From positions 13,864 through 77,863 of the forward strand of contig JBFMFB010000008.1 of NCBI GenBank assembly GCA_040752115.1: DNA of 64,000 nt. Direction: 5' to 3'. A program made the translations under genes and the position numbers. Below the pieces are notes generated by a model. The model was not told the origin of the DNA, searched no databases, and saw only the letters and a program-made list of their open reading frames with translations. Positions 34,582 to 44,079 of the stretch are shown piece after piece; position 1 is the stretch's first letter, and every line of letters begins with the position of its first letter. The DNA is from JBFMFB01 sp040752115 (GTDB taxonomy: Bacteria; Pseudomonadota; Gammaproteobacteria; Burkholderiales; Sulfuricellaceae).

Positions 34582-37041
34582 CTATTTCTTGAACAAAGTG
34601 CGGATGCGCGCCGCATTGCCGATCACGACCAGCGAGCTGATCGGCATGGTGATCGCGGCCACCAGCGGGCTGACCTTGGCCATCACCGCCAGCGGCACCA
34701 TGATCGCGTTATAAACGAACGACAATCCGATATTCTGCTTGATGGTGCGCAGTGTCCGGCGGGACAGCAGGATCGCCAGCCGCACCTTGTCCAGTTCGTT
34801 GTGCATCAGCACGATGTCGGCGCTTTCCACCGAAACGTCCGTCCCCGATCCGAGCGCGATGCCCACATCGGCGCGAATCAGGGCGGGCGCATCGTTGACG
34901 CCATCACCGACCATGGCGACCACGGCGCCGCCTTGTTGCAACTGCCGGATCACCTGATCCTTGTCTTGCGGCAGCACCTCGGCGATGACATCCATGCCGC
35001 CGAGTTGCCGCGCGATACCCTCGGCGACCGGTTTGCGATCCCCGCTCAGCAAGGTCATGGCAATACCTGCCGCGCGCAGTTCGTTCACCAACTGCTGCGC
35101 ATCACCGCGCAACTTGTCGGCCAGCGCGAAAATGGCCACATGCGCCTCTGCCATCGACACGTACACGCAGCTCATCGCCTGCGCCTCCAGTTCCGCTGCC
35201 CGTGCCTGCAGCTCCTCATTGAGCCCGATGCCGCGCCGCATCAGCCACTCGGCGCTGCCCAGCAGCACCGGCTGCCCGGCAACGTCGGCTTCCACTCCCA
35301 GGCCTGCCGTGGCGTGAAACCCCGAGACCGGAATGTCGCGATAACTCAATCGCTTCTCTTCCGCTGCCGCAACGATCGCCTTTGCCACGCTGTGCTCGCT
35401 GTACCGCTCCGCCGCAGCAGCGGCGCTCAATACATCCGGCACCTCCGAGCCTGGGACAACGTATACCTGCGCGACGCTCATCCTGCCTTCGGTCAGCGTT
35501 CCGGTCTTGTCGAAGACGAAGTGGGTCGCTTTGGACAAGGTTTCCAGCACCAGCCCGTTCTTGACCAGAATGCCGTATTTCGCACCCAGGCCCGAAGCCA
35601 CCGCGATCGACATCGGCGTCGCCATTCCCAGTGCGCACGGGCAGGTGATGATCAGCACCGAGGTCGCCGCCATCAGGGCTATCTCGAAATTCTGCGCATT
35701 CCAGACGAAGAAGGTCAATGAAGCAAAAACCAGGGTCACCAGCACGAACCACGGCACGATGGTGTCGGCGAGGCGCTGGATCGGGGCTTTGGAAGATTGC
35801 GCCTCTTCGACCAGACGGATGATTTTCGACAGCGTCGTATCCTGCAGCAGCGCGCCCACCTCGACCAATAGCGCGCCGCTGGTATTGACGGTGCCGGCGG
35901 AAACCCGCGCGCCGACATCCTTGCTGACGGGCGCGGATTCGCCGCTCAACATGGATTCATCGACCGCGCTGTGCCCTTCCAGCACGACGCCGTCCACCGG
36001 CACCTTGGAGCCGGGCTTGACCAATACCCGGTCGCCGATTTTTACGCCGCGTATCGGCGTCATCTGCTCCTGCCCGTCGCGCATCACGATCGCCACGCGC
36101 GGCTGCAATTCCATCAGCCGCTTGGTGGCGGAGACCGCCTGATGGCGGAACATGCCTTCCAGATAGCGGCCGATCAGGATCACGAAAGTCAGGTTGGTTA
36201 CCGTATCGAAATACACCTCGCCGATCTTGTTGTTCGTTACGGTGATGTAGCACGAATAGATGTAGGTGACGGTCAAGCCGATGGCAATCGGCAAATCCAT
36301 GGTCAAGCGGCCGCCGCGCAGGCCGCCGATTGCACCGCGATAAAAAGGGTAACCCGAATACAGCAAGGTCGGCGTCGCCAGGAGCAAGCCCATCCAGTGG
36401 AAGAAGCCGCGGAATTCGTCCTGGTTCGCGCCGCTGTAGAGCGCGATGGAAATCCACATCATGTTCATCATGGCAAAACCGGCAAAGAACAGCCGGTAGA
36501 GCATGGCGCGATTGGTTTTCCTGATGACCCCTTCCGCGCTTTCCGGATCGTAGGGCACGGCGGCGTAGCCGATTTTGGCCAGGGTTCGAATCAGATCGGA
36601 TAACTTGCAGAGCTTGTTGTTCCAGCTCAGGTGCAGCCGCTTGGCGGCCAGATTGACATTGGCCGACACCACCCCCGGCACGCGCTGCAAGCCGCGCTCG
36701 ATCAACCAGACGCAGGCAGCGCAGTGGATGCCTTCAACCAGCAGGTGAATGCTGCGCATCTCGCCGGAACAGGTGGTAAATTCCTGCTGCACTTCATCGA
36801 AGTCGTAGATTTCGACATCTTTGGGAGGTTCGGGCGGCGGGCCCAGCAGCGCGCCTTCCGGCGTGCGCTGATAATAGCCTTGCAACCCGGCCTCGTAGAT
36901 GCTGCTGCATACTGATTGGCAGCCGAAACAACAGAATTGCCGCATCGCCCCGTCGAGCTGCGCGTGGTAGTCCGTGCTGGAAGCGACAGGCTGCCCGCAG
37001 TGAAAGCAACCCCCTGCGGCCCTGGCGCTGATTTGTGCCAT
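34582..37041 (-). CDS. ccoI: Copper-transporting P-type ATPase CcoI (FixI/CopA2 type)
   Basis: An 819-residue copper-exporting ATPase that supplies copper for cbb3 assembly. An N-terminal Cys-rich region (CFHCGQP, CCFGC) precedes an HMA domain with GIHCAACVWLIERGL. The core has the copper CPC motif (ITCPCALGMATP), phosphorylation motif DKTGTLTEG and GDGVNDAPAL. It lies between ccoH and ccoS, the canonical FixGHIS order. Confidence 0.95.
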   Translation of the reverse strand: MAQISARAAGGCFHCGQPVASSTDYHAQLDGAMRQFCCFGCQSVCSSIYEAGLQGYYQRTPEGALLGPPPEPPKDVEIYDFDEVQQEFTTCSGEMRSIHLLVEGIHCAACVWLIERGLQRVPGVVSANVNLAAKRLHLSWNNKLCKLSDLIRTLAKIGYAAVPYDPESAEGVIRKTNRAMLYRLFFAGFAMMNMMWISIALYSGANQDEFRGFFHWMGLLLATPTLLYSGYPFYRGAIGGLRGGRLTMDLPIAIGLTVTYIYSCYITVTNNKIGEVYFDTVTNLTFVILIGRYLEGMFRHQAVSATKRLMELQPRVAIVMRDGQEQMTPIRGVKIGDRVLVKPGSKVPVDGVVLEGHSAVDESMLSGESAPVSKDVGARVSAGTVNTSGALLVEVGALLQDTTLSKIIRLVEEAQSSKAPIQRLADTIVPWFVLVTLVFASLTFFVWNAQNFEIALMAATSVLIITCPCALGMATPMSIAVASGLGAKYGILVKNGLVLETLSKATHFVFDKTGTLTEGRMSVAQVYVVPGSEVPDVLSAAAAAERYSEHSVAKAIVAAAEEKRLSYRDIPVSGFHATAGLGVEADVAGQPVLLGSAEWLMRRGIGLNEELQARAAELEAQAMSCVYVSMAEAHVAIFALADKLRGDAQQLVNELRAAGIAMTLLSGDRKPVAEGIARQLGGMDVIAEVLPQDKDQVIRQLQQGGAVVAMVGDGVNDAPALIRADVGIALGSGTDVSVESADIVLMHNELDKVRLAILLSRRTLRTIKQNIGLSFVYNAIMVPLAVMAKVSPLVAAITMPISSLVVIGNAARIRTLFKK

Positions 37042-37062
37042 GCTTATTTCGGCAGCCCCCTA

Positions 37063-37575
37063 TCAGGCGTCGGCCGCCACAAAGAATCTTTGGGTGTTGA
37101 CGGCAAACTCGTCCGGGCCGCGCTTGATGCGAACACGCAATTCCCAGTACCCCTTGAGCGGGAAGCTGATATAGCCCCGATAATTGCCGGGCGTGACTTC
37201 TTCGAAAGCGGTGGAAAAATCCTTGCTGCCATCGGCTGCGCGATACGCCTCCACTGCCATTGTTCCGCCGCTGACCGGTACGCCGTCGCGGTCCGCTACG
37301 CTAATCTGATATGCCGCAGGCGAGTTTACCTTGAGCGACACGGGCTTCTTGATGTCCGTCCGCCAAGCCAGCGCTTGTTGTGTGCCGATTTCCTTCAGCG
37401 CGGCCTCGCTCGATTTTCGGTCCTTGGCGTTGTAGTCACGCTCCACCAGTGTGGCCCGGTGAGACGCGGACAGCCAGATGAACGTCCCATTTACCCCCAG
37501 GACCAGAACAATCAACCCGATCATGCCGAGCAGCCACGGATTGCGCAAACCTGACTTGTTGTGCTGCGAGATCAT
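37063..37575 (-). CDS. ccoH: cbb3 oxidase assembly protein CcoH (FixH)
   Basis: A 170-residue protein with one N-terminal membrane helix (RNPWLLGMIGLIVLVLGVNG) and a periplasmic FixH domain ending GYWELRVRIKRGPDEF. It takes part in cbb3 assembly with CcoI, CcoG and CcoS and lies between their genes. Confidence 0.92.
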   Translation of the reverse strand: MISQHNKSGLRNPWLLGMIGLIVLVLGVNGTFIWLSASHRATLVERDYNAKDRKSSEAALKEIGTQQALAWRTDIKKPVSLKVNSPAAYQISVADRDGVPVSGGTMAVEAYRAADGSKDFSTAFEEVTPGNYRGYISFPLKGYWELRVRIKRGPDEFAVNTQRFFVAADA

Positions 37576-37601
37576 TTTTCCATTATTCCTTCATTTGCGA
37601 T

Positions 37602-39026
37602 TCAATGCTTCGGGCCGTTGAATTGCGTCACATATTCCGCCGTGATCCGAGGATCGTCGACACTCTGAACAATAAACTTGATCGGTGTCGTTTCGCTTTG
37701 GATGTTACCACCGGGAGCCTTGACGAAAATAGTGAAGGAGGTGCCGCGGCCATGATGGGTCAGGATCGGTTTTTCCGCACCGATGATGGCCTGGCCTTTC
37801 ACACCGCCTTCTACCTTGACCGTCACATACACATCCTTGCCAGTCTTGTTGAGCACTTTGAAATCATACTTGTTTTGAATCAGGTCGCCACTCATCACCA
37901 CGAACATCGGCTGCCGTTCCGGAATCACTTTTAACGTCATCGTGCCCAGGTGGGTCAAGCCGTAAACAATCCCGGCAAAAGCTATCAGGATAATGCCGAC
38001 ATAAACCAGCGTGCGGGGATGCTGGTACATTTTTTTGACGGGCTTGCCTTCCAGTTCGTCCAGCGATGCATACCGAATCAGACCGTGTGGCTTGCCTATC
38101 TTGTCCATGACGGAATCGCAGGCATCCAGGCACAAACCGCAAGTAATGCAGCCCAATTGCTGGCCTTCGCGGATATCGACCCCCGTCGGACAAGCCTGCA
38201 CGCACTGGAAGCAGTCGATGCAATCGCCCTGCCGCGCGGCCGCTCCGGCGCCACGGTGCAACTTGCCGCGAGGTTCGCCGCGCCGGTAATCATATGTCGG
38301 CAAGATCGTCTGGGTATCGGTCATCACCCCCTGAATGCGGGCATAGGGACACATCCAGAAACAGGTCTGTTCGCGCAGGAAACCCGCCAGGAGGTAGGTT
38401 CCGAAAAAGAACATGATCAGCGTTATCCAGCCGGCGACCGGCAGGCGTAGATGCACCAGATTGTTCCAGTATTCATAGGCATCAACAAACCAGGTGGAAA
38501 AAGCGATGCCGGTGAGCACCGAAATTGCCATCCAGACGAGGTGCTTCAAGCTTTTTTTCCGGATCTTGTCCATGCTCCACGGAGCGGCGTCCAGCTTACG
38601 GCGGGTAGCCGGCGCTCCTTCGATCTTGGTTTCTACCCAGGTAAACCAGTCCGTCCAGGAAGTCTGGAAGCAGAAATATCCGCAAAACACGCGGGAAGCC
38701 ACCGAAGTAACGGCGAACAGCGTCATCGCCAGCAGTAGCAAAAGCAGCGACAACATCCAGATGTCTTGCGGCAAGACCGTCAAGTCAAAAAAATGGAACT
38801 GACGATTCTCGATATCGAACAGGATGGCTTGTTTGCCGTTCCAGCGCAGGTAGGGAAAAAGGAAAAACAGCAGCCAGAGCGATTGGGTGTAGTTTTTTAC
38901 GGTGCGAAAAAAACCCGGCGAGCGCTTGGCATGAATCGTCTTGTCACCCGTATTTACTTTCCACGTCTCGAATTCCTGATAAATACCGGTGACGGCAACG
39001 TGTCTCTGGTCAACTTCGTTATTCAC
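37602..39026 (-). CDS. ccoG: cbb3 accessory protein CcoG (4Fe-4S, cupric reductase type)
   Basis: A 474-residue membrane protein with about five helices, a polyferredoxin domain with two cluster motifs (CIDCFQCVQACP and CITCGLCLDAC) and a C-terminal Ig-like FixG domain. CcoG reduces Cu(II) for CcoI. I chose the GTG at 39026, which has AGGAG 8 nt upstream and gives the usual family length; an ATG at 39131 would add 35 unrelated residues. A terminator separates it from ccoNOQP, so it probably has its own promoter. Confidence 0.92.
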   Translation of the reverse strand: MNNEVDQRHVAVTGIYQEFETWKVNTGDKTIHAKRSPGFFRTVKNYTQSLWLLFFLFPYLRWNGKQAILFDIENRQFHFFDLTVLPQDIWMLSLLLLLLAMTLFAVTSVASRVFCGYFCFQTSWTDWFTWVETKIEGAPATRRKLDAAPWSMDKIRKKSLKHLVWMAISVLTGIAFSTWFVDAYEYWNNLVHLRLPVAGWITLIMFFFGTYLLAGFLREQTCFWMCPYARIQGVMTDTQTILPTYDYRRGEPRGKLHRGAGAAARQGDCIDCFQCVQACPTGVDIREGQQLGCITCGLCLDACDSVMDKIGKPHGLIRYASLDELEGKPVKKMYQHPRTLVYVGIILIAFAGIVYGLTHLGTMTLKVIPERQPMFVVMSGDLIQNKYDFKVLNKTGKDVYVTVKVEGGVKGQAIIGAEKPILTHHGRGTSFTIFVKAPGGNIQSETTPIKFIVQSVDDPRITAEYVTQFNGPKH

Positions 39027-39195
39027 ACCCTCGACTCCTGACAGAACCTGAAATTCGATCTGGCCGGCAATCCAATCTCGGCATCGTATTGATCCGGCGG
39101 CTTGGCTGCATGCAGGTCGGTTTTCCGCCATATGGACCCGAAGGTCCGCCTAAAGTTCAAATAGCCAGGACCCGTTCCACCGGCACAACACGATG

Positions 39196-39223
39196 AAAAA
39201 AGGAGGAGACGCGACTCTCCTCC
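39196..39223 (-). terminator. Terminator of the ccoNOQP transcript
   Basis: The stem GGAGGAGA (39202-39209) pairs with TCTCCTCC (39216-39223). On the minus strand it is followed by six T (complement of 39196-39201). It lies 27 nt after the small membrane peptide gene. The rest of the 223-nt gap to ccoG holds nothing recognised. Confidence 0.85.
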
Positions 39224-39249
39224 CCTTCCAGGCAAGAACACAATTTCCG

Positions 39250-39363
39250 CTAGTTGCTGCCCTTTTTTGCTCTTGTATAGATCAGGAAAAACAACCAGCC
39301 CGCAACCGTGACTGCGCCAATCACGGCAATTATCACGCCCCAGTATACCGCGTCATGACTCAT
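39250..39363 (-). CDS. 37-residue single-helix membrane peptide, CcoM-like
   Basis: A small gene starting MSHDAVYWGVIIAVIGAVTV and ending YTRAKKGSN. It has one hydrophobic helix of about 22 residues and a basic cytoplasmic tail. AAAGGAG six bases before the ATG and the terminator just after its stop support it as a real gene. It is the last gene of the ccoN-O-Q-P operon. CcoM, a stabilising subunit of Pseudomonas cbb3 oxidase, has the same size and layout, but I cannot confirm homology. Confidence 0.75.
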   Translation of the reverse strand: MSHDAVYWGVIIAVIGAVTVAGWLFFLIYTRAKKGSN

Positions 39364-39421
39364 GCATCTCTCCTTTAATCAAAATCCATACGATGCGATC
39401 TCGACACAAATGACGGCAAAA

Positions 39422-40345
39422 TTACTTTGCTGCTTCAGGAGCTGCAGGCGCGGCTGGCGCGACGGCTTCAGCAGGTGCCGCAGGCGCATCGGGTTGACCG
39501 CCGCCGAATTTATATACGTACACGGCCAGCTTCTTCATTTCCGTATCGCTCAGCTTGCCGGCCTGCTTGAAGCTGGGCATGACCGCAACGCGAGTTGCCG
39601 GATCACCGGAGTTCACGCCGTAAGTAATGGTCCTCTTGATGCCTTCGACGGAATCATCAAAACGCCAGACCTTGTCGGTCAGGTTGGCCGACCCCATGGC
39701 CTGCATGCCCTTGCCGTCCGGACCGTGACAGGCGGAACAACCTTTTTCCACAAACAGCGGCGTGGAAGCGGGCTTGCTTTGCGCAATGGCGTTAGCCAGC
39801 GTTTCGATTTCGGCAGCGGTCGCCATATCCTTGTGCGCGGGCATCATGCCTTGACGCCCGTTGGCGATGGAGGTGTAAATATCGTCCACCTTGCCTCCAT
39901 ACAGCCACTCATCGTCGTTCAGGATCGGGGCGAACAGGCCTTGCTTGTCACGCACGCCCACGCCGTTCTGGCCATGACAAGCCGCGCAATTGTCACCGAA
40001 CAGAACCTTGCCGGAGCGCGTGACATATTCGGTCAGCTCGCGATCGGCCAAAATAGCGGCCGGCGTCATGTCCTTGAGCCTGACTTCGTACTTGTTGCGC
40101 ACGGCATCCACTACACTCTTGTCAGCCTCCATTTCGGAGATCGCCGACCAGCCGCCTATCCCTTTGGAACTGTTGCTGACCAGCGGGATTGCGGGGTAGT
40201 AGACCCAGTACACCAGGACAAACAACAGGCTGGCGATAAACCCAAGCATCCACCACTTGGGCGGCTGATTGGTCAAGTCCGCCAGGTCGTCATCCCATAC
40301 GTGCCCGGTTGTTTTCACGCCTGATATTTCGTGCTTTTCACTCAT
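39422..40345 (-). CDS. ccoP: Cytochrome cbb3 oxidase diheme subunit III
   Basis: A 307-residue membrane-anchored diheme cytochrome c. It has a membrane helix (WWMLGFIASLLFVLVYWVYYP) and two CxxCH heme sites, CAACH and CSACH, then an Ala-Pro-rich tail. It passes electrons from cytochrome c to CcoN. The ATG at 40345 overlaps the ccoQ end by 8 nt. Confidence 0.95.
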   Translation of the reverse strand: MSEKHEISGVKTTGHVWDDDLADLTNQPPKWWMLGFIASLLFVLVYWVYYPAIPLVSNSSKGIGGWSAISEMEADKSVVDAVRNKYEVRLKDMTPAAILADRELTEYVTRSGKVLFGDNCAACHGQNGVGVRDKQGLFAPILNDDEWLYGGKVDDIYTSIANGRQGMMPAHKDMATAAEIETLANAIAQSKPASTPLFVEKGCSACHGPDGKGMQAMGSANLTDKVWRFDDSVEGIKRTITYGVNSGDPATRVAVMPSFKQAGKLSDTEMKKLAVYVYKFGGGQPDAPAAPAEAVAPAAPAAPEAAK

Positions 40346-40523
40346 TTCTTTCTCCCACATTTTTGCGGTCTTCGTCATCCAGCGCCATGTCGCGCCGGGA
40401 CTCAAATGTGTCTTTATTGGCCGGGCGGAGCACGATGACATAAATGGCGACCATCCCGACAAACGCGACCAGGGAAAAAACCACCCCCAGCCAGTCGTTT
40501 GTCGTCATGGCGGCAACATTCAT
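40338..40523 (-). CDS. ccoQ: Cytochrome cbb3 oxidase small subunit CcoQ
   Basis: A protein of about 61 residues with one helix (NDWLGVVFSLVAFVGMVAIY) followed by a charged tail, located between ccoO and ccoP, the usual place for CcoQ. Three starts are possible: GTG 40550, ATG 40538 and ATG 40523. The last has GGAG 11 nt upstream and is used here. Confidence 0.85.
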   Translation of the reverse strand: MNVAAMTTNDWLGVVFSLVAFVGMVAIYVIVLRPANKDTFESRRDMALDDEDRKNVGERNE

Positions 40524-40542
40524 GCCCAGGTGCTCCATCAGC

Positions 40543-41340
40543 CTAGTCACGGTAGTTCACGCCTTCCTCGAACCTGACGTGATTGCCCAGGCCTTGCAGA
40601 TAAGCAACCAGCGCATCCAGTTCGGTTTTGCCTTTCAACTGCTCACTCGCACCAGCGATATAGGCGTCCGAATAGATCGTCCTGGGAACCGGGTTGAACG
40701 GCATCTTGGTCATCACCTTCATGGTTTGCATGGTTTCTTCCGCATTCACCGGATTCTTTTCCAGGAAGAAATAGTTCGGCATGACGGACTCGGGCACCAC
40801 TTCGCGCGGATACCTCAAATGGCGGCGATGCCATTCATCCGAGTACTTCCCGCCGACGCGAGCCAGATCCGGGCCGGTGCGCTTCGAACCCCACTGGAAG
40901 GTATGGTCGTACATGGACTCTTCCGCTATCGAGTAATGGCCATAACGATCTTTCTCGTCGCGGAACGGACGGATCATCTGCGAGTGGCACAGGAAACAAC
41001 CTTCGCGGATGTAAACACTGCGGCCCGCCAGTTCCAGCGGCTTGTACGGCCGCACGCCGTCGCCGGGCTGCCAGTCTTCCAGCGTTTTGTGTTCGGACGT
41101 GGCGGGATTCCAGACGATCTTGTCCATCGGTATGACATTTCCGCGTTTATCCTTGTGCTTCGTGTTGTTGAACGTGCCGTCGCCGCTGGTCATGGCGGTG
41201 TTCGGTAGGTAAAACAACGGAATGATTTCCACGATGCCGCCAACCGCGACGACAATGGCGGTCACCACAAACATCAGGATGGTGCTGCGTTCGATCTTGT
41301 CCTGAAATTTGGTCGAATAGATTTTGTCGTGATCAGACAT
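40543..41340 (-). CDS. ccoO: Cytochrome cbb3 oxidase monoheme subunit II
   Basis: A 265-residue membrane-anchored cytochrome c. It has an N-terminal helix, the heme site CFLCH in REGCFLCHSQMIRPFRDE, and the family block RTGPDLARVGGKYSDEWH. It accepts electrons from CcoP and passes them to CcoN. Confidence 0.96.
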   Translation of the reverse strand: MSDHDKIYSTKFQDKIERSTILMFVVTAIVVAVGGIVEIIPLFYLPNTAMTSGDGTFNNTKHKDKRGNVIPMDKIVWNPATSEHKTLEDWQPGDGVRPYKPLELAGRSVYIREGCFLCHSQMIRPFRDEKDRYGHYSIAEESMYDHTFQWGSKRTGPDLARVGGKYSDEWHRRHLRYPREVVPESVMPNYFFLEKNPVNAEETMQTMKVMTKMPFNPVPRTIYSDAYIAGASEQLKGKTELDALVAYLQGLGNHVRFEEGVNYRD

Positions 41341-41350
41341 GTTTCACTCC

Positions 41351-42784
41351 TTAAGCGTTGGCAGGAACGGCGTTCAAGCTGCGCACGGCACTAGCCTGGC
41401 GCACAGTCATCACGACGTTGTACAGAGCAATCCATGCCCCCAGATTAAAGATCATCCCGCCAATCGCCCGCATCGCATAATAGGGGTGCATGGCCGAGAC
41501 GGACTCGACGAAGGTGTAGGCCAGCGTGCCGAATTCGTCGTAATCGCGCCACATCAGGCCCTGCATGATGCCGGAGACCCACATTGCCACGATATAAAGA
41601 ACCGTACCGATGGTCGCCAGCCAGAAATGCACGTTCACCAGGGTTTCGGAGTACATCTTGTCAACGCCATACAGCTTCTTGACCATGTGGTACATCGCGC
41701 CGAAGGCAACCATCGCCATCCAGCCCAATGCGCCCGAATGCACGTGGCCGACGGTCCAGTCGGTGTAGTGCGACAGGGCATTCACCGTCTTGATCGACAT
41801 CACGGGGCCTTCGAAGGTGGACATCGCGTAGAACGCCAGGGAAACCACCAGGAAACGCAGCACGTAGTCGGTGCGCAGCTTGTCCCATGCACCGGACAGC
41901 GTCATCATGCCGTTCATCGCGCCACCCCAGGACGGGATGATCATCGCGAGCGAAACTGCTGCGCCCAGCGAGCCGGTCCAGTCAGGCAATGCGGTATATT
42001 GCAGATGGTGAGCACCCAGCCATACGTAACCGAAGGTCAGCGCCCAGAAATGCAGCACGGACAGACGATAGGAGAACACCGGGCGGCCGGCCTGTTTGGG
42101 CACGAAATAGTACATGATGCCCAGGAAGCCGGCGGTCAGGTAGAAACCCACGGCATTGTGACCCCACCACCACTGGATCATGGCATCCTGCACGCCGGAA
42201 TAGATGGAGAACGATTTAGTCAGGCTGACCGGGATGGCCAGGCTGTTCACCACATGCAGGTAGGTGATCATGACGATCATGCTCATGGTGAACCAGTTGG
42301 ACACATAGATATGCGATGTCTTGCGAATCGCCACTGTCATGATGTGATTCAGGCCGAACGAAAGCCAGACTATCGCAATCAGAATATCGATGGGCCATGC
42401 CAGCTCGGCGTATTCCTTGCCCTGGCTCATGCCCAGCGGCAAGGTGATCACCGCCAGCACGATGATCAGGTTCCAGCCCCAGAAGGTGAACCACGCCAGG
42501 CGATTGCTCCACAGCCTGGTCTGGCCGGTGCGCTGCACCATGTAGAAGCCGGTTGCCATCAGCGCGCAGCCGCCAAACGCAAAAATCACCGCGTTGGTGT
42601 GCAATGGGCGCAAACGGCCAAAGCTGATTTCCGGAATATCAAAGTTCAGGAACGGCCAAGCCAGTTCCGATGCGATCCAAACACCAAGGAACGTACCTAC
42701 AACCGCATAGACAAAGGCCGCGATGGTAAACCATCGAACCACCTCCATGTCGTATTTTACTGGTGTCGCTTGAGCTGCTTCCAC
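41351..42784 (-). CDS. ccoN: Cytochrome cbb3 oxidase catalytic subunit I
   Basis: A 477-residue, 12-helix heme-copper oxidase subunit of the C family. Metal-ligand regions are visible: LHTNAVIFAFGG, WWWGHNAVGFYLT, LGAHHLQYTALP and the double-His VGHVHSGALGW. It reduces oxygen with high affinity and pumps protons at low oxygen. The start is GTG at 42784, backed by AGGAGG upstream. It is the first gene of ccoN-O-Q-P. Confidence 0.97.
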   Translation of the reverse strand: MEAAQATPVKYDMEVVRWFTIAAFVYAVVGTFLGVWIASELAWPFLNFDIPEISFGRLRPLHTNAVIFAFGGCALMATGFYMVQRTGQTRLWSNRLAWFTFWGWNLIIVLAVITLPLGMSQGKEYAELAWPIDILIAIVWLSFGLNHIMTVAIRKTSHIYVSNWFTMSMIVMITYLHVVNSLAIPVSLTKSFSIYSGVQDAMIQWWWGHNAVGFYLTAGFLGIMYYFVPKQAGRPVFSYRLSVLHFWALTFGYVWLGAHHLQYTALPDWTGSLGAAVSLAMIIPSWGGAMNGMMTLSGAWDKLRTDYVLRFLVVSLAFYAMSTFEGPVMSIKTVNALSHYTDWTVGHVHSGALGWMAMVAFGAMYHMVKKLYGVDKMYSETLVNVHFWLATIGTVLYIVAMWVSGIMQGLMWRDYDEFGTLAYTFVESVSAMHPYYAMRAIGGMIFNLGAWIALYNVVMTVRQASAVRSLNAVPANA

Positions 42785-43316
42785 AGTAGCCTCCTCTTCA
42801 AGATCAAAGTAAAAAACAATGCCGGTTCATTCCCAACCGCGGCAATTTCTCGCCAGGCCATTACGCCTGATAACACAATGGGTTGCATAACCCTGGATTT
42901 GTTTTTCTTTCATGCATGACCGCCGGCTAAAGACGGCAACATCTTGACCTGCCGGCGACTGAAGGCTCACCTAACTGTCTATCCAACAACGACATGCCAC
43001 GACTGCCCGTAGCGGTGGCGTCCCGTTTACACACAAGGTCGGCAATTCGACCCTTCGTGGAACCTATGGTTCGTGGAACCTATGGATTGGTATCGCAAAA
43101 AATAGCCACCTGATTCCCAAGAGGGGCTTCAATATAGCCAACTTTGCAAAAATCGTGCTCTTCAGCTGATAACACAATGGCGGGAGTGTAATCGCAATCG
43201 GGGAAGCATTCACTGACATACATCAACAAAGCTTCATTTAATCATACCCGCGCATCCTGATATGAGATGCCGCGAGAATGGGAAGAAGCGGGAGGGGGTT
43301 TGAGAAGCCGGGAAGG
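42785..43316. promoter_or_regulatory. 532-nt ccoN upstream region with short repeats
   Basis: There is no gene here. It must contain the ccoN promoter. It holds an exact 15-nt direct repeat CTGATAACACAATGG at 42867-42881 and 43166-43180, and a perfect 16-nt tandem TTCGTGGAACCTATGG at 43054-43069 and 43070-43085. A half-match to an FNR box (CTGAC-N4-ATCAA) is at 43213-43226, too far from ccoN to be convincing. Confidence 0.5.
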
Positions 43317-44057
43317 CTAGTCGCGGGCGATGGCTTTGAGCTGCGCCAGGTCGTTCAGCCGGATCTGCCGGCGCTGGGCGGTAATCAGATTTTCTTCCTG
43401 GAAGCGCATCAAGATACGGCACACTGTTTCTTCCGCCAGCCCCAGATAGTTGCCGATATCGCCACGCGACATGCTCAGGGTGAATTGGGTGGGAGAATAG
43501 TTGCGTTTCTCGAAACGCCGGGAAAGGCTCAGGAGATAAGTGGCCAGCCGTTCCTCCGCATTCCTTTTGCCCAGCAGCAGCATCAGCTCCTGATTGTGCT
43601 GGATCTCCTGGCTCATCACCTTGAGCATCTGATAGGGAAGGGAGGGAATTTCCTTGCAGAGTTCCTCAAACCGTTCCAGAGGAACTTCGCAAACGGCAGT
43701 GGTCTCGAGTGCCCTCGCCTCGCAGGTATAGTACCCATTCACGATGGCGCTCAGCCCCAGCAACTCGCCCGCGATGTGGAAGCCGGTCACCTGGGTGCGG
43801 CCGTCCTTGGCCAGAACGGAGGTCTTGACCGAGCCGGCGCGGATGGCATAAAACGCCCGGAACGGCTCCCCGGCCCGAAACAGGAACTCCCCGCGCCTGA
43901 ACGTTCGGCGGTTCTTGACAATGGTATCCAGTAGGCTGAGATCGGCATCGCCACCTACCGCGTGGCACAGAAGGTAGATGCCGCAATCCTTGCAGGCAAC
44001 GGGGGCGCAGACTTCCTTCTGAGCCCGGGGAACAACCTGAATCTTTCGTCTTGGCAT
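43317..44057 (-). CDS. fnr: FNR/ANR-type oxygen-responsive regulator
   Basis: A 246-residue CRP/FNR regulator. The 4Fe-4S ligands align with FNR: Cys22, Cys25, Cys31 and Cys123 (ACKDCGIYLLC, TAVCEVP). The recognition helix reads EETVCRIL, where E. coli FNR has Ser before the Arg, so Cys replaces Ser. It probably controls the adjacent cbb3 genes. The next gene upstream is sco. Confidence 0.92.
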   Translation of the reverse strand: MPRRKIQVVPRAQKEVCAPVACKDCGIYLLCHAVGGDADLSLLDTIVKNRRTFRRGEFLFRAGEPFRAFYAIRAGSVKTSVLAKDGRTQVTGFHIAGELLGLSAIVNGYYTCEARALETTAVCEVPLERFEELCKEIPSLPYQMLKVMSQEIQHNQELMLLLGKRNAEERLATYLLSLSRRFEKRNYSPTQFTLSMSRGDIGNYLGLAEETVCRILMRFQEENLITAQRRQIRLNDLAQLKAIARD

Positions 44058-44079
44058 GATGTCGTTATGCTAGATGGAT

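Noticed and set aside
39027..39131. 35-residue N-terminal extension of CcoG from ATG 39131
   Set aside because: The extension has no similarity to the family, and the GTG at 39026 has a good ribosome site.
43213..43226. FNR box candidate CTGAC-N4-ATCAA upstream of ccoN
   Set aside because: Only one half matches, and it lies more than 400 nt from the ccoN start codon and close to the end of the fnr gene.
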